Source: Bacteroidales bacterium UBA6428 (GTDB lineage Bacteria > Bacteroidota > Bacteroidia > Bacteroidales > UBA932). From it: a stretch of 18,070 nucleotides of DNA. Where the stretch lies: assembly GCA_002437305.1 (NCBI GenBank), contig DJOW01000008.1, positions 1 through 18,070 of the forward strand, given 5' to 3'. The notes beneath the pieces were generated by a model. The model was given only the letters and a program-made list of their open reading frames with translations, was not told where the DNA came from and did no database searches. Every line of letters begins with the position of its first letter. Position 1 is the first letter of the stretch. The position numbers were made by a program, and so were the translations under genes. Positions 1 through 7,656 of this stretch are shown here, in pieces.

Positions 1-138
1 ATGCCGCTTCCTGATGACTTCATAAGGTACAAGGATTTCATTGCCTCCACAAGACGATGATTCCGCACCTGTGACGTTCCCTGGATCCTCCACGCCACCT
101 CCTGGGGATTGTTTTTAGCGATTCTCGGATAAAAAACA
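1..138. other. left edge, no gene assigned
   Basis: No complete gene can be assigned. On the plus strand frame 1 is open from the edge to a TGA at 58-60 (19 codons), which could be the end of a gene entering from the left. On the minus strand another frame is open right through to the edge, with a possible ATG at 40-38. The two readings overlap and neither peptide is recognised, so I leave the strand open. The right part (about 61-138) leads into the tRNA promoter. Confidence 0.3.
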
Positions 139-167
139 TTGGATAAAAGAAGTTTTTTGTATCTTTG
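139..167 (+). promoter_or_regulatory. Bacteroidota-type promoter for tRNA-Ala
   Basis: A -33 TTG at 139-141 and a -7 TATCTTTG at 160-167 (consensus TAnnTTTG) are separated by 18 bases. The -7 box ends 11 bases before the mature tRNA 5' end, so transcription probably starts almost at the tRNA itself. This is the clearest promoter in the window. Confidence 0.7.
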
Positions 168-178
168 CAACCGCAAAC

Positions 179-251
179 GGGGTATTAGCTCAGCTGGTAG
201 AGCGCAAGGTTCGCAATCTTGAGGTCAGGAGTTCGATCCTCCTATGCTCCA
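179..251 (+). tRNA. tRNA-Ala, anticodon CGC
   Basis: A 73-base cloverleaf folds fully: acceptor GGGGTAT with ATGCTCC, D-stem GCTC/GAGC, anticodon stem CAAGG/TCTTG (one wobble pair), and T-stem AGGAG/CTCCT with loop TTCGATC. The anticodon loop TTCGCAA gives anticodon CGC at 34-36, reading codon GCG, alanine. The acceptor contains the G3:U70 pair that alanyl-tRNA synthetase recognises, which supports the identity independently. The 3' CCA is not encoded: after A73 the DNA reads CAAAAC. A promoter lies just upstream and a terminator begins four bases downstream, so this is a single-tRNA transcription unit. Confidence 0.95.
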
Positions 252-254
252 CAA

Positions 255-291
255 AACGAGGAGGGTGATTTGTGTCACCCTCCTCGTTTTT
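255..291 (+). terminator. bidirectional intrinsic terminator
   Basis: A perfect 14-base-pair stem (255-268 with 275-288) with a six-base loop is followed by a T run on the plus strand. On the minus strand the same stem also ends in TTTT. It sits between the 3' ends of the tRNA and the convergent lipoprotein gene and can stop transcription from both sides. Confidence 0.9.
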
Positions 292-309
292 CATTAAGGC
301 AGCAGACTG

Positions 310-1584
310 CTATTCTTTTATACATCGGACGGAATAGGCGTCCGCACGGCCGGCGGAGCCAGTCGCAGAGACGGATGTACCTGCTTTCTCGCTCATGAAA
401 GCAAGCACGCAGAATCCTAAGCCGGTGGTCTCACCATATGATTCGGCAGGAGCGTTCCCCCAGTAGGATCCCCAAAGCCCGCTCTTGGATCCCATCAGCA
501 TGGCATAAGAGCCGTCATAGCGGGCGGCGGCAGGGAAAAACAAGCCTCCTTCCTTCATCTTGAAAGACCATCCGTAATTGAAGTCCCCGGGGCTGACCGC
601 TCCATCGCCATTGATGTCCACAACATCAAAATCGGCCGGATCCTGCGAATATCCTCCCGTACTCGTGAATGTCCTGAAAACATCAGCGGGCGGCACGCGG
701 TACCCGACAGGACACGGGTCATAGATAGACTTGGCACCTTTGTTGACAAACTCGTTGTCTGAGTTCTTTTCATTGCCCTTTGGATTGCCCCACAGGGCAT
801 CGTCACTGTCGGAAGCCTTAAGCCAATCCCTGCAGGAGCTGAACTGGGCGTAGTTGGAAATGCATTTTGCCGGATTTGCGATCGAGTATTCAATGGTGTT
901 GCCATCCACGGAGTTCCAAGGAGAATTCATGATCTTAACCTCCTTTCCATCTGGACCATAGACAGCCGCGCCTGTTGTTTTGACATCGCCTGTAAGTGTC
1001 GGGGCGGCAGGGAACGGATCCTTACGTCCCCATTGGTAAAGCAATCCGTACGGCCTAACGTCGGGCGAAGCTCCGAAATCGGCGGTCATGGCACCCAGAT
1101 TCATGTTCATGACCTCGTAGCCAGTCTTAGTCTCCGCTGTCTTGACAGCCTCTTCCGGGAACCAGATGTGCCAGCTCCAGATGATGGTTCCGTCTGTCGC
1201 GCAGGCGGCAATCAAGGCATTTCCGTTTTGAGAGGAAGCCTTGAAGGAGATCATGCCGTCTTTGAGAACGACCTCCTTTACCATACCTTTAGAAGTCTCC
1301 CAAACAAGCGCGGCTGAATCGGGTTCCAATTTCCCTGGAGCGGCCAGCCCTTCAGTGATGGCTCCATTGCCCATGACAGTAGCGTCAAAGGTATAGAGAC
1401 CCTCCGCAGTAATGAGGTAACAGTTTGACGTTCCGGCCTTGCCGAGATCCACAGCCTCGGCAGGAGATGGTTCCGGCTCCGGTTCCGGAGAAGGGTCTGG
1501 AACATGGTCTACAACAGCCTTGCCGCACGCCGTGGCGATAAGAAGCAACGCGCTCCCCGCGATTCTTTTCAGTTTCTTTTTCAT
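310..1584 (-). CDS. FISUMP-like lipoprotein with an EF-hand/dockerin-like loop
   Basis: A 424-residue predicted lipoprotein. Its signal peptide ends in a lipobox with Cys20 (IATAC), followed by a Pro/Glu-rich linker (about 29-42) that would hold the body away from the membrane. The body has short tryptophan- and glycine-rich segments (YQWGRKDPF near 183-191, DPCPVGYRVP near 289-298) and ends in AYSVRCIKE. These are the marks of the Fibrobacter succinogenes major paralogous domain group, which is common and functionally uncharacterised in Bacteroidota. Residues 323-334 form a calcium-binding EF-hand loop pattern, with Asp323, Asn325, Asp327, Gly328, Val330 and Asp334 in the expected places. 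The gene is divergent from the sugar locus and converges on the tRNA terminator. A role in surface binding or adhesion is only a guess; no enzyme motif was seen. Confidence 0.85.
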   Translation of the reverse strand: MKKKLKRIAGSALLLIATACGKAVVDHVPDPSPEPEPEPSPAEAVDLGKAGTSNCYLITAEGLYTFDATVMGNGAITEGLAAPGKLEPDSAALVWETSKGMVKEVVLKDGMISFKASSQNGNALIAACATDGTIIWSWHIWFPEEAVKTAETKTGYEVMNMNLGAMTADFGASPDVRPYGLLYQWGRKDPFPAAPTLTGDVKTTGAAVYGPDGKEVKIMNSPWNSVDGNTIEYSIANPAKCISNYAQFSSCRDWLKASDSDDALWGNPKGNEKNSDNEFVNKGAKSIYDPCPVGYRVPPADVFRTFTSTGGYSQDPADFDVVDINGDGAVSPGDFNYGWSFKMKEGGLFFPAAARYDGSYAMLMGSKSGLWGSYWGNAPAESYGETTGLGFCVLAFMSEKAGTSVSATGSAGRADAYSVRCIKE

Positions 1585-1707
1585 GACAGTTCGTTTTTAC
1601 CCTCAATAATACGCAATTGTTTTGGATCATTCCTATATTTTTGCGAATATTTTTGAAGAAGGCGAAACGCCCGTTTCTCTTAAACCGGTGTTTGTTGACA
1701 GCCGATA

Positions 1708-1738
1708 TTGTTATAATGATCAGATTTGCATATTTTTG
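1708..1738 (+). promoter_or_regulatory. promoter candidate for the first DUF1080 gene
   Basis: A -33 TTG at 1708-1710 and a -7 TATTTTTG at 1731-1738, 20 bases apart, match the Bacteroidota sigma-ABfr consensus. Transcription would begin near 1745, giving a leader of about 45 bases before the ATG at 1791. A second identical TATTTTTG occurs at 1636-1643, but its nearest TTG (1617-1619) is too close (16 bases), so I prefer the downstream one. Confidence 0.55.
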
Positions 1739-1790
1739 CAGGAACGATGACACATATGACAAAAAAAAGTATAATTTCAATTCTTCAACA

Positions 1791-3086
1791 ATGAAAAAGA
1801 TCATTTTTGGACTTGCCATCGCCGGTCTGGCCGGATCAATGGCATCATGTGGGACAAAGCCGAACACTCTGACGCCTGAAGAAAAGGCTGACGGCTGGGT
1901 GCTTCTTTTCAACGGAGAGAACCTTGACGGCTGGCGTGACTACAACGGTGACTCCCTTACAAACGGATGGGCGGTTGTGGACGGTTGCATTCAGGCATCC
2001 GGCAACGGGGCGGATGCATCCGGCTACATCGTGACCGAAAAGCAGTATGGGAATTTCGAGCTGTCATGGGACTGGAGACTGACACACGGCGGCAACAGCG
2101 GAGTGCTGTACCATGTTGTGGAGAATCCGAAATTCAAGGTCCCTTACGTGACAGGACCCGAATACCAGTTGATCGACAACGAAGGCTGGGAGGAAGTGAA
2201 CGCCCCGGCCAAACTGGAAGAGTGGCAGAAGCTCGGCGTGGACTATGCCATGCATCTTCCAGACTACAACAAGATGAAAGTCAATCCGCAAGGACAGTGG
2301 AACAACTCAAAGATCGTCTTCGACAACGGACATGTGGAGCACTGGCTGAACGGGGAGAAAATCCTCGAGTTCGAGGCTTGGACAGATGACTGGTTCGAGA
2401 AAAAGGCTGTCGGCAAGTGGGGCGACGCGACAGAGTACGGCCTGGCGCACGAGGGCGTGATCTGCATCCAGGACCATGGCGACCCGGCATCATTCAGGAA
2501 CATAAAGATAAAGGAACTGCCTCATAGGGGCGGCAAGAAGGTAGAGCTGTTCAATGGCAAGGACCTTCACGGCTGGGAACTGTTCGGAAGCATGCGCACA
2601 GGCGTCGACGAGGAAGGGAATCTCGTGACTGAGAACGGAGAGGACCTGCGCTACGGCTACCTCGGGACACGTGAATATTACAAGGATTTCGATCTGACAG
2701 TTGAGTTCAAGCAGTGCTCGAACGGCAATTCCGGCCTGTTCTTCCACTCCTTTGTGGAGGGCGGCTACAAGAACAACATCGTTAACGGCTGGCAGTGCGA
2801 GGTCGCCCCTGAAGGACAGGACACGGCAGGAATCTACGAGTCCTATGGCAGAGGCTGGCTGACTCAGATCCCGGAAGATAAAGAGGGCTTCCTCAAGGAA
2901 GGTGAATGGAATGTTCTTCGCCTGCGCGTCGAGGGTGACAATGTGAAGACTTGGCTGAACGGAGAGCCAATGGTGGACATCAATGACAAGTTGATAGGCT
3001 CCAAGTCGGGCAGGATAATGCTTCAGATCCACGACGGGAATAACATCAAGGTCCTTTGGCGCGATTTCCAGCTGACCACTCTCTGA
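1791..3086 (+). CDS. lipoprotein with two DUF1080 (3-keto-disaccharide hydrolase) domains
   Basis: A 431-residue lipoprotein; Cys20 follows the lipobox MASC. The frame is open back to 1617, but the ATG at 1791 is chosen because it starts a proper signal peptide (MKKIIFGLAIAGLAG). Two DUF1080 (PF06439) domains lie at about 28-243 and 249-431. Paired motifs are LFNGENLDGW and LFNGKDLHGW, GNSGVLYH and GNSGLFFH, HVEHWLNGE and NVKTWLNGE. Members of this family are jelly-roll proteins that act on 3-keto glycosides made by Gfo/Idh/MocA dehydrogenases, which fits the downstream genes. The first domain is the QDHG type (226-231) and the second is the GIYESYGRGWL type (347-357), the reverse order of the second DUF1080 protein in this locus. 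The lipid anchor places it in the periplasm or on the surface. Substrate unknown. Confidence 0.9.
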   Translation: MKKIIFGLAIAGLAGSMASCGTKPNTLTPEEKADGWVLLFNGENLDGWRDYNGDSLTNGWAVVDGCIQASGNGADASGYIVTEKQYGNFELSWDWRLTHGGNSGVLYHVVENPKFKVPYVTGPEYQLIDNEGWEEVNAPAKLEEWQKLGVDYAMHLPDYNKMKVNPQGQWNNSKIVFDNGHVEHWLNGEKILEFEAWTDDWFEKKAVGKWGDATEYGLAHEGVICIQDHGDPASFRNIKIKELPHRGGKKVELFNGKDLHGWELFGSMRTGVDEEGNLVTENGEDLRYGYLGTREYYKDFDLTVEFKQCSNGNSGLFFHSFVEGGYKNNIVNGWQCEVAPEGQDTAGIYESYGRGWLTQIPEDKEGFLKEGEWNVLRLRVEGDNVKTWLNGEPMVDINDKLIGSKSGRIMLQIHDGNNIKVLWRDFQLTTL

Positions 3087-3147
3087 TCATCCGCCGAAAA
3101 GCCTGGCGACCCACAGTGCCCGTGCCGGTTTAATTGTTCCTGTTTTT

Positions 3148-3180
3148 TTTTTGCGATTAACGATTAATTGCCTATATTCG
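3148..3180 (+). promoter_or_regulatory. possible promoter for the oxidoreductase-SusCD operon
   Basis: A TTTTTG ending at 3153 and a TATATTCG at 3173-3180 (one mismatch to TAnnTTTG) are 19 bases apart. The leader would be about 125 bases. It is very AT-rich near the gene and contains a 12-base palindrome, TATTTATAAATA, at about 3264-3275, a conceivable operator. No convincing terminator lies between 3086 and this point, so read-through from the first DUF1080 gene is also possible. Confidence 0.35.
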
Positions 3181-3312
3181 TCCTTTGTAATGAATGCTGC
3201 AACGATTTACTTACTTAAAATAATGGCAATCATTGAATCATTCAGAACATTAGTTTAGTATATTTATTTATAAATATTTCAATAGTAAGGTGTTTGCAAA
3301 ACATGAATTCAA

Positions 3313-4635
3313 ATGGACAATATTGAAAATGACAACCAGATAAACAGACGGATGTTCTTGAAAGAACTTGGCCTGATGGGTTCCAGTGTTTTGGCCTTGT
3401 CGAGTCCTTGGCTGTCCGCCTTCGCCGAGGTCAACCAGACCACGAAAGAACGCTGCCGTGTGGGACTTATAGGTCCAGGCTCGCGAGGAATATTCCTTTT
3501 GAGCTTCCTGCTGCAGAATCCAAAAGTGGAAGTCGTGGCTTTCGCCGACATTTACCAGCCCTCATTGGACGAAGCCCTCAAGATGGTGCCGCAAGCCAAA
3601 ACATACAAAGACTATCACCGCCTGCTCGAAGACAAAAGCATAGACGCGGTAGTCGTCGCAACCCCCCTCAACACGCACTTCCAGATCGTAATGGACGCAT
3701 TTGAGGCCGGGAAAAACGTTTTCTGCGAAAAAACCATCGGATACACAATGGCGGAGTGCCGCGACATGTACAAAAAGCACCTCGCCACCGGAAGGATATT
3801 CTTCACCGGGCAGCAGAGGCTCTATGATCCACGCTACATCAAGGCAATGGCCCTGGTGCACCAAGGGACATTCGGGAAAGTCAATTGCATCCATGCCTTT
3901 TGGAATCGAAACGGAGATTGGAGACGGCCTGTGCCGGACCCGAAGCTTGAGCGCCAAATCAATTGGAGGCTCTACAAGGAATATTCCAAAGGCCTGATGA
4001 CCGAACTGGCCTGCCACCAACTGCAAGTCGGCACATGGGCATTGGGCAAACTGCCAAAACAGGTGATGGGACATGGAGCGATCTCATTCTGGAAGGACGG
4101 ACGCGAAGTTTATGACAACATCAACTGCATCTACACTTTTGACAATGGAGAGATGATGACGTGGGGTTCCGACATATCCAACAAATTCTATGGCCTTGAG
4201 GAACAAATACTCGGCAATCTTGGAACCGTTGAGCCTGAAAAGGGGAAATACTATTTTGAGACGATAGACCCGGCACCGGCTTTCCTGCAAATGATCAACA
4301 AATGGGAAAACGATCTTTTCGGTTCAATACCGTTCGCGGGAACAAGCTGGGCTCCAGAGACAGCCAACGAAAACCACGGTGAATACATTTTGGGGAAACG
4401 CCCTGACAACGACGGGACCTCACTCAATCTCGATGCCTTTATCGAAGCGTGCGTCACCAACAAGCAGCCGGAGCGCATAGCCGAAGAGGGATACTACGCA
4501 AGCATCCTCTGTCTACTTGGGCATGAAGCCATAGCGCGAGGGGAAATACTCGGTTTCCCTGACGAGTACAAGATAGATTATTCAACTTACAACACAAAAG
4601 CACCAGCTGACAATGAAAGACCTGACAATAACTAA
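3313..4635 (+). CDS. Tat-exported Gfo/Idh/MocA family oxidoreductase (first copy)
   Basis: A 440-residue NAD(P)-dependent sugar oxidoreductase of the Gfo/Idh/MocA family. A twin-arginine signal (NRRMFLKEL, Arg12-Arg13) precedes a hydrophobic stretch, so the folded, cofactor-loaded enzyme should be exported. The Rossmann domain shows the G-x-G-x-x-G motif GPGSRG at 54-59 and the ATPLNTHF stretch at 116-123. The usual EKP motif reads EKT (139-141), so the proline is replaced. ELACHQ at 231-236 supplies the His235 expected in the catalytic helix. Family members oxidise sugars or glycosides, often at C3, or reduce the 3-keto forms. With DUF1080 proteins encoded on either side, a 3-dehydrogenase or 3-keto reductase role is likely. 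The 3' end overlaps the next gene by 23 bases. An alternative ATG at 3303 is out of frame. Confidence 0.9.
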   Translation: MDNIENDNQINRRMFLKELGLMGSSVLALSSPWLSAFAEVNQTTKERCRVGLIGPGSRGIFLLSFLLQNPKVEVVAFADIYQPSLDEALKMVPQAKTYKDYHRLLEDKSIDAVVVATPLNTHFQIVMDAFEAGKNVFCEKTIGYTMAECRDMYKKHLATGRIFFTGQQRLYDPRYIKAMALVHQGTFGKVNCIHAFWNRNGDWRRPVPDPKLERQINWRLYKEYSKGLMTELACHQLQVGTWALGKLPKQVMGHGAISFWKDGREVYDNINCIYTFDNGEMMTWGSDISNKFYGLEEQILGNLGTVEPEKGKYYFETIDPAPAFLQMINKWENDLFGSIPFAGTSWAPETANENHGEYILGKRPDNDGTSLNLDAFIEACVTNKQPERIAEEGYYASILCLLGHEAIARGEILGFPDEYKIDYSTYNTKAPADNERPDNN

Positions 4636-4846
4636 AAAAAGGCAGAAAATCGAAATAGCCACACTTGCGGCTTGTTTTCTGATAGCGTTTGCTTTCAATG
4701 TCTATGCGATAATCGACTACAAGGCCCCGGCAAAAGAACTGGCGACGTCTTTCTTTTACGTTTTGACATTCGCCATTGCGTTATATGTGGTCTGGAGCTT
4801 TATAAGAGCCTTGTTTCACATCGTTAAAAACACTCTAAAAAAATAA
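4613..4846 (+). CDS. small two-helix inner-membrane protein, unknown function
   Basis: A 77-residue protein, highly hydrophobic. Two predicted transmembrane helices lie at about 14-33 and 45-65, with positively charged ends (TKKRQK at the N-terminus, KNTLKK at the C-terminus). This predicts both termini in the cytoplasm and a short periplasmic loop (IIDYKAPAKEL). The start codon lies inside the previous gene (23-base overlap), and the stop is five bases before the next one, so it is translationally tied to the two exported oxidoreductases. No cofactor-binding motif, cysteine pair or histidine pair is visible, nor a flavinylation motif (SGAT-like). I do not recognise a named family; a membrane partner or anchor for the neighbouring enzymes is an inference from position alone. 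Confidence 0.8.
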   Translation: MKDLTITKKRQKIEIATLAACFLIAFAFNVYAIIDYKAPAKELATSFFYVLTFAIALYVVWSFIRALFHIVKNTLKK

Positions 4847-4851
4847 TCAAT

Positions 4852-6285
4852 ATGACTACACGAAGAGACTTCTTAAAAGGAATGGGAGTGACTGCGGCAG
4901 GCATCGCGCTCGGTTCCAACAAACTGTTTGCAGACTCTGTGGCCTCAAAGGAATGGGCCTCCGCAAAGTCCGCAAAGAATGAAAAAGTAAAGATCGCCTA
5001 CATCGGCATAGGCAATCGAGGAGAGCAGAACATCGAAGAATTCGAAAAGACCGGAATGGTCGATGTCGTGGCTCTGTGCGATGTCGATCTTGACGGGAAG
5101 CAATGCCAGAAGGTTTTGGCGAAGTATCCCAACGCCAAACGCTTCCGCGATTTCAGGGAAATGTTCGAGAAGTATGGCAACCATTTCGATGCTGTATGCG
5201 CTTCGGTTCCGGACCACATACATTTTCCTATTTCCATGATGGCCATCAAGTACGGCAAGCATGTGTATGTTGAGAAACCTATCACCCGCACTTTCCAGGA
5301 AGCCGAGCTTTTGATTCAGGCGGCCAAACAGAATCCGAAAGTTGTCACGCAGGTTGGCAACCAAGGACATTCTGAAGCCAACTACTTCCAGTTCAAGGCG
5401 TGGATGGACGCCGGCATCATAAAAGATGTCACTGCCGTGACCGCACATATGAACAGCCCGCGCCGCTGGCACAATTTCGATCCAAACATCTACAAGTTCC
5501 CAGATGCCGACCCACTGCCAAAGAACATGGATTGGTTTACATGGCTTGGCGCTTGCCAATACCATGACTATTCCGAAAAGTTCCATCAGGGCAACTGGCG
5601 CTGCTGGTATGATTTCGGAATGGGCGCGTTGGGCGACTGGGGCGCACATCTGCTCGACACAGTGCATGAATTCTTAGACTTGGGCCTCCCGTATGAGATC
5701 ACGATGAAGTACTCCAAAGGGCATAATGATTTCTTCTACCCATTCTCGTCCACTATCTTGTTCCGTTTCCCTGCGCGCAAGAACATGCCGCCTTGCGATA
5801 TCACGTGGTATGATGGAATAGACAATTTCCCTCCTCTGCCTGAAGGCTACGGCAAGTCGGAGTATAATTCAAGTGTTCCTTCGACGAATCAGGGCGCGAC
5901 TCCTGTCACAAAATTGAACCCTGGCAAGATCATTTACAGCAAGGATTTGATTTTCAAAGGCGGAAGCCATGGCTCAACACTTTCAATCATTCCAGAGGAG
6001 AAAGCGCTTGAGATGAAAGACAAGCTGCCGGTCGTGCCTAAGAGTCCTTCAAATCACTATGTCAATTTTCTGCGCGCATGCCAAGGGCTTGAGAAGACGC
6101 GGTCTCCGTTTGAGATCAACGGCGTGCTTGGTCAGGTGTTCTGCCTTGGTGTCATCGCACAGCGTCTAAACACCCAATTGTTCTTCGACCCGCGTACAAA
6201 GCAGTTCACGAACAATGATTTTGCCAACGCTCTGCTGACCGGTCTGCCGCCAAGACGCGGATGGGAAGATTTTTACAAATTATAA
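4852..6285 (+). CDS. Tat-exported Gfo/Idh/MocA family oxidoreductase (second copy)
   Basis: A 477-residue oxidoreductase of the same family as the first copy but a distant paralogue. The Tat motif is TTRRDFLKG (Arg4-Arg5). The Rossmann fold carries GIGNRG at 52-57, and the canonical EKP is present at 141-143. GDWGAHLLD at 261-269 gives the family's Asp/His catalytic pair (Asp262, His266). A tryptophan-rich patch (WFTWLGACQ, WRCWYDFG) precedes it and is typical of the longer Bacteroidota/Planctomycetota glycoside-oxidising members. The C-terminus ends in a PRRGWEDFYKL-type tail. It lies five bases after the small membrane gene and 24 bases before the second DUF1080 gene. The likely role is C3 oxidation of a glycoside, or the reverse reduction, in the periplasm; which paralogue does which cannot be told from sequence. 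Confidence 0.92.
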   Translation: MTTRRDFLKGMGVTAAGIALGSNKLFADSVASKEWASAKSAKNEKVKIAYIGIGNRGEQNIEEFEKTGMVDVVALCDVDLDGKQCQKVLAKYPNAKRFRDFREMFEKYGNHFDAVCASVPDHIHFPISMMAIKYGKHVYVEKPITRTFQEAELLIQAAKQNPKVVTQVGNQGHSEANYFQFKAWMDAGIIKDVTAVTAHMNSPRRWHNFDPNIYKFPDADPLPKNMDWFTWLGACQYHDYSEKFHQGNWRCWYDFGMGALGDWGAHLLDTVHEFLDLGLPYEITMKYSKGHNDFFYPFSSTILFRFPARKNMPPCDITWYDGIDNFPPLPEGYGKSEYNSSVPSTNQGATPVTKLNPGKIIYSKDLIFKGGSHGSTLSIIPEEKALEMKDKLPVVPKSPSNHYVNFLRACQGLEKTRSPFEINGVLGQVFCLGVIAQRLNTQLFFDPRTKQFTNNDFANALLTGLPPRRGWEDFYKL

Positions 6286-6309
6286 TTTTTAAATCTTTTT
6301 TTAAGGAAT

Positions 6310-7653
6310 ATGAAAATGAAGAAGTTAGCGATTTTACTCATTGGCTGCGCAATGGCACTCCCCGCTGCGGGTCAAAATTGGACGCCGTTGTTCAACGGCA
6401 AGAACTTGAAAGGATGGCACCAGCTCAATGGCAAGGCCTCCTATAAGGTTGAGGACGGTGCGATTGTGGGTTATTCCAAATTGGGGACACCTAATTCTTT
6501 TCTTTGCACACGTCAGAACTATGGCGATTTTATTCTAGAATTTGAATTCAAGGTGACCGATGGACTGAACTCCGGTGTTCAGTTCCGCAGCGAAAGTTTG
6601 AAAAGTTATAACAACGGCCGTGTCCATGGCTATCAATTCGAGATTGACCCGTCACCTCGCGCATGGTGTGGCGGAGTCTATGACGAGGCCCGCCGCGGCT
6701 GGCTTTATCCGCTCACAAAGAACCCACCGGCACGCACTGCCTTCAAGAACAACGAATGGAACAAGGCCAGAATCGAGGCATGCGGCAACATAATCCGCAC
6801 CTGGGTCAATGGCATTCCATGTACGAACCTTTGGGACGATAAAACCCTTTCCGGATTTATCGCCCTGCAGGTACACTCAATAGCCAACAAGCGCGATGAG
6901 GGAAAAACCATCTCATGGAGAAATATCAGAATCTGCACAGAGAATGTGAAAGATTTCCTGACTCCAACCACAGCTCCGCAAGTGAATTGCATCGACAACA
7001 CACTGACTCCCGAGGAAGTGAGCGCCGGGTGGAAGTTGCTTTGGGATGGGAAGACCACCAATGGCTGGCGCGGCGCAAAAATCGCGGACTTCCCGCAAAA
7101 AGGCTGGACAATTGAAAATGGGCTGCTTAAAGTACAACCTTCCAATGGAGCGGAGTCGGCGAACGGCGGTGACATCGTGACAACACGCAAGTACCAGGAC
7201 TTTATCCTTTCGGTCGACTTCAAGATAACCAAAGGCGCCAACAGTGGCATAAAGTATTTTGTCAACCCAGACATGAACAAAGGTGAAGGTTCGGCCATTG
7301 GATGTGAGTATCAAATACTTGACGACAACAATCATCCAGATGCCAAGCTTGGTGTAAAGGGCAACCGCAAACTCGCTTCCCTATATGATCTGATACCTGC
7401 TCCTGAAAAGAAACCTTTTGACATCAATTCATTCAACACTGCGACGATAGTAGTCAAGGGCAATCATGTAGAGCATTGGCTTAATGGTGTCAAGATGGTT
7501 GAATACGAGCGTAACAATCAGATGTGGAATGCACTCGTTGCCTATAGCAAGTACAGCAACTGGCCAAATTTCGGCAACACCGACGGCCACATACTTTTGC
7601 AGGACCATGGCAATGAGGTTTGGTTCAAAAACATCAAGATAAAGGAACTATAA
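6310..7653 (+). CDS. secreted protein with two DUF1080 (3-keto-disaccharide hydrolase) domains
   Basis: A 447-residue protein with a classical signal peptide (cut likely after AAG, near residue 21, before QNW) and no lipobox cysteine, so it should be soluble in the periplasm. The ATG at 6310 follows AAGGA closely; the ATG at 6316 is an alternative. Two DUF1080 domains lie at about 22-210 and 230-447. The first carries GLNSGVQFRS, GGVYDEARRGWL and RTWVNG; the second carries GANSGIKYF, CEYQILDD, HVEHWLNG and LLQDHG. The second domain begins TLTPEE and ends IKIKEL, exactly as the first domain of the upstream lipoprotein does. The expected role is cleavage of the 3-keto glycoside made by the neighbouring oxidoreductases. 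It is three bases from the ApbE-like gene. Confidence 0.92.
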   Translation: MKMKKLAILLIGCAMALPAAGQNWTPLFNGKNLKGWHQLNGKASYKVEDGAIVGYSKLGTPNSFLCTRQNYGDFILEFEFKVTDGLNSGVQFRSESLKSYNNGRVHGYQFEIDPSPRAWCGGVYDEARRGWLYPLTKNPPARTAFKNNEWNKARIEACGNIIRTWVNGIPCTNLWDDKTLSGFIALQVHSIANKRDEGKTISWRNIRICTENVKDFLTPTTAPQVNCIDNTLTPEEVSAGWKLLWDGKTTNGWRGAKIADFPQKGWTIENGLLKVQPSNGAESANGGDIVTTRKYQDFILSVDFKITKGANSGIKYFVNPDMNKGEGSAIGCEYQILDDNNHPDAKLGVKGNRKLASLYDLIPAPEKKPFDINSFNTATIVVKGNHVEHWLNGVKMVEYERNNQMWNALVAYSKYSNWPNFGNTDGHILLQDHGNEVWFKNIKIKEL

Positions 7654-7656
7654 AAC

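Noticed and set aside
1617..1790. N-terminal extension of the first DUF1080 gene (frame open back to 1617)
   Set aside because: The extra residues have no signal-peptide character, while the Met at 1791 begins a clean lipoprotein signal. The extension also covers the likely promoter.
3087..3160. Terminator after the first DUF1080 gene (ten-base T run near 3142-3152)
   Set aside because: The only hairpin nearby is short and bulged, and lies about 17 bases from the T run, so the structure is not convincing.
4945..5667. Long minus-strand frame of 240 codons inside the second oxidoreductase gene
   Set aside because: It lies wholly antisense to a clear Gfo/Idh/MocA gene and has no recognisable domain; codon-phase shadow.
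6261..6446. Short plus-strand frame overlapping the start of the second DUF1080 gene
   Set aside because: It overlaps two well-supported genes in another frame and its peptide resembles nothing.
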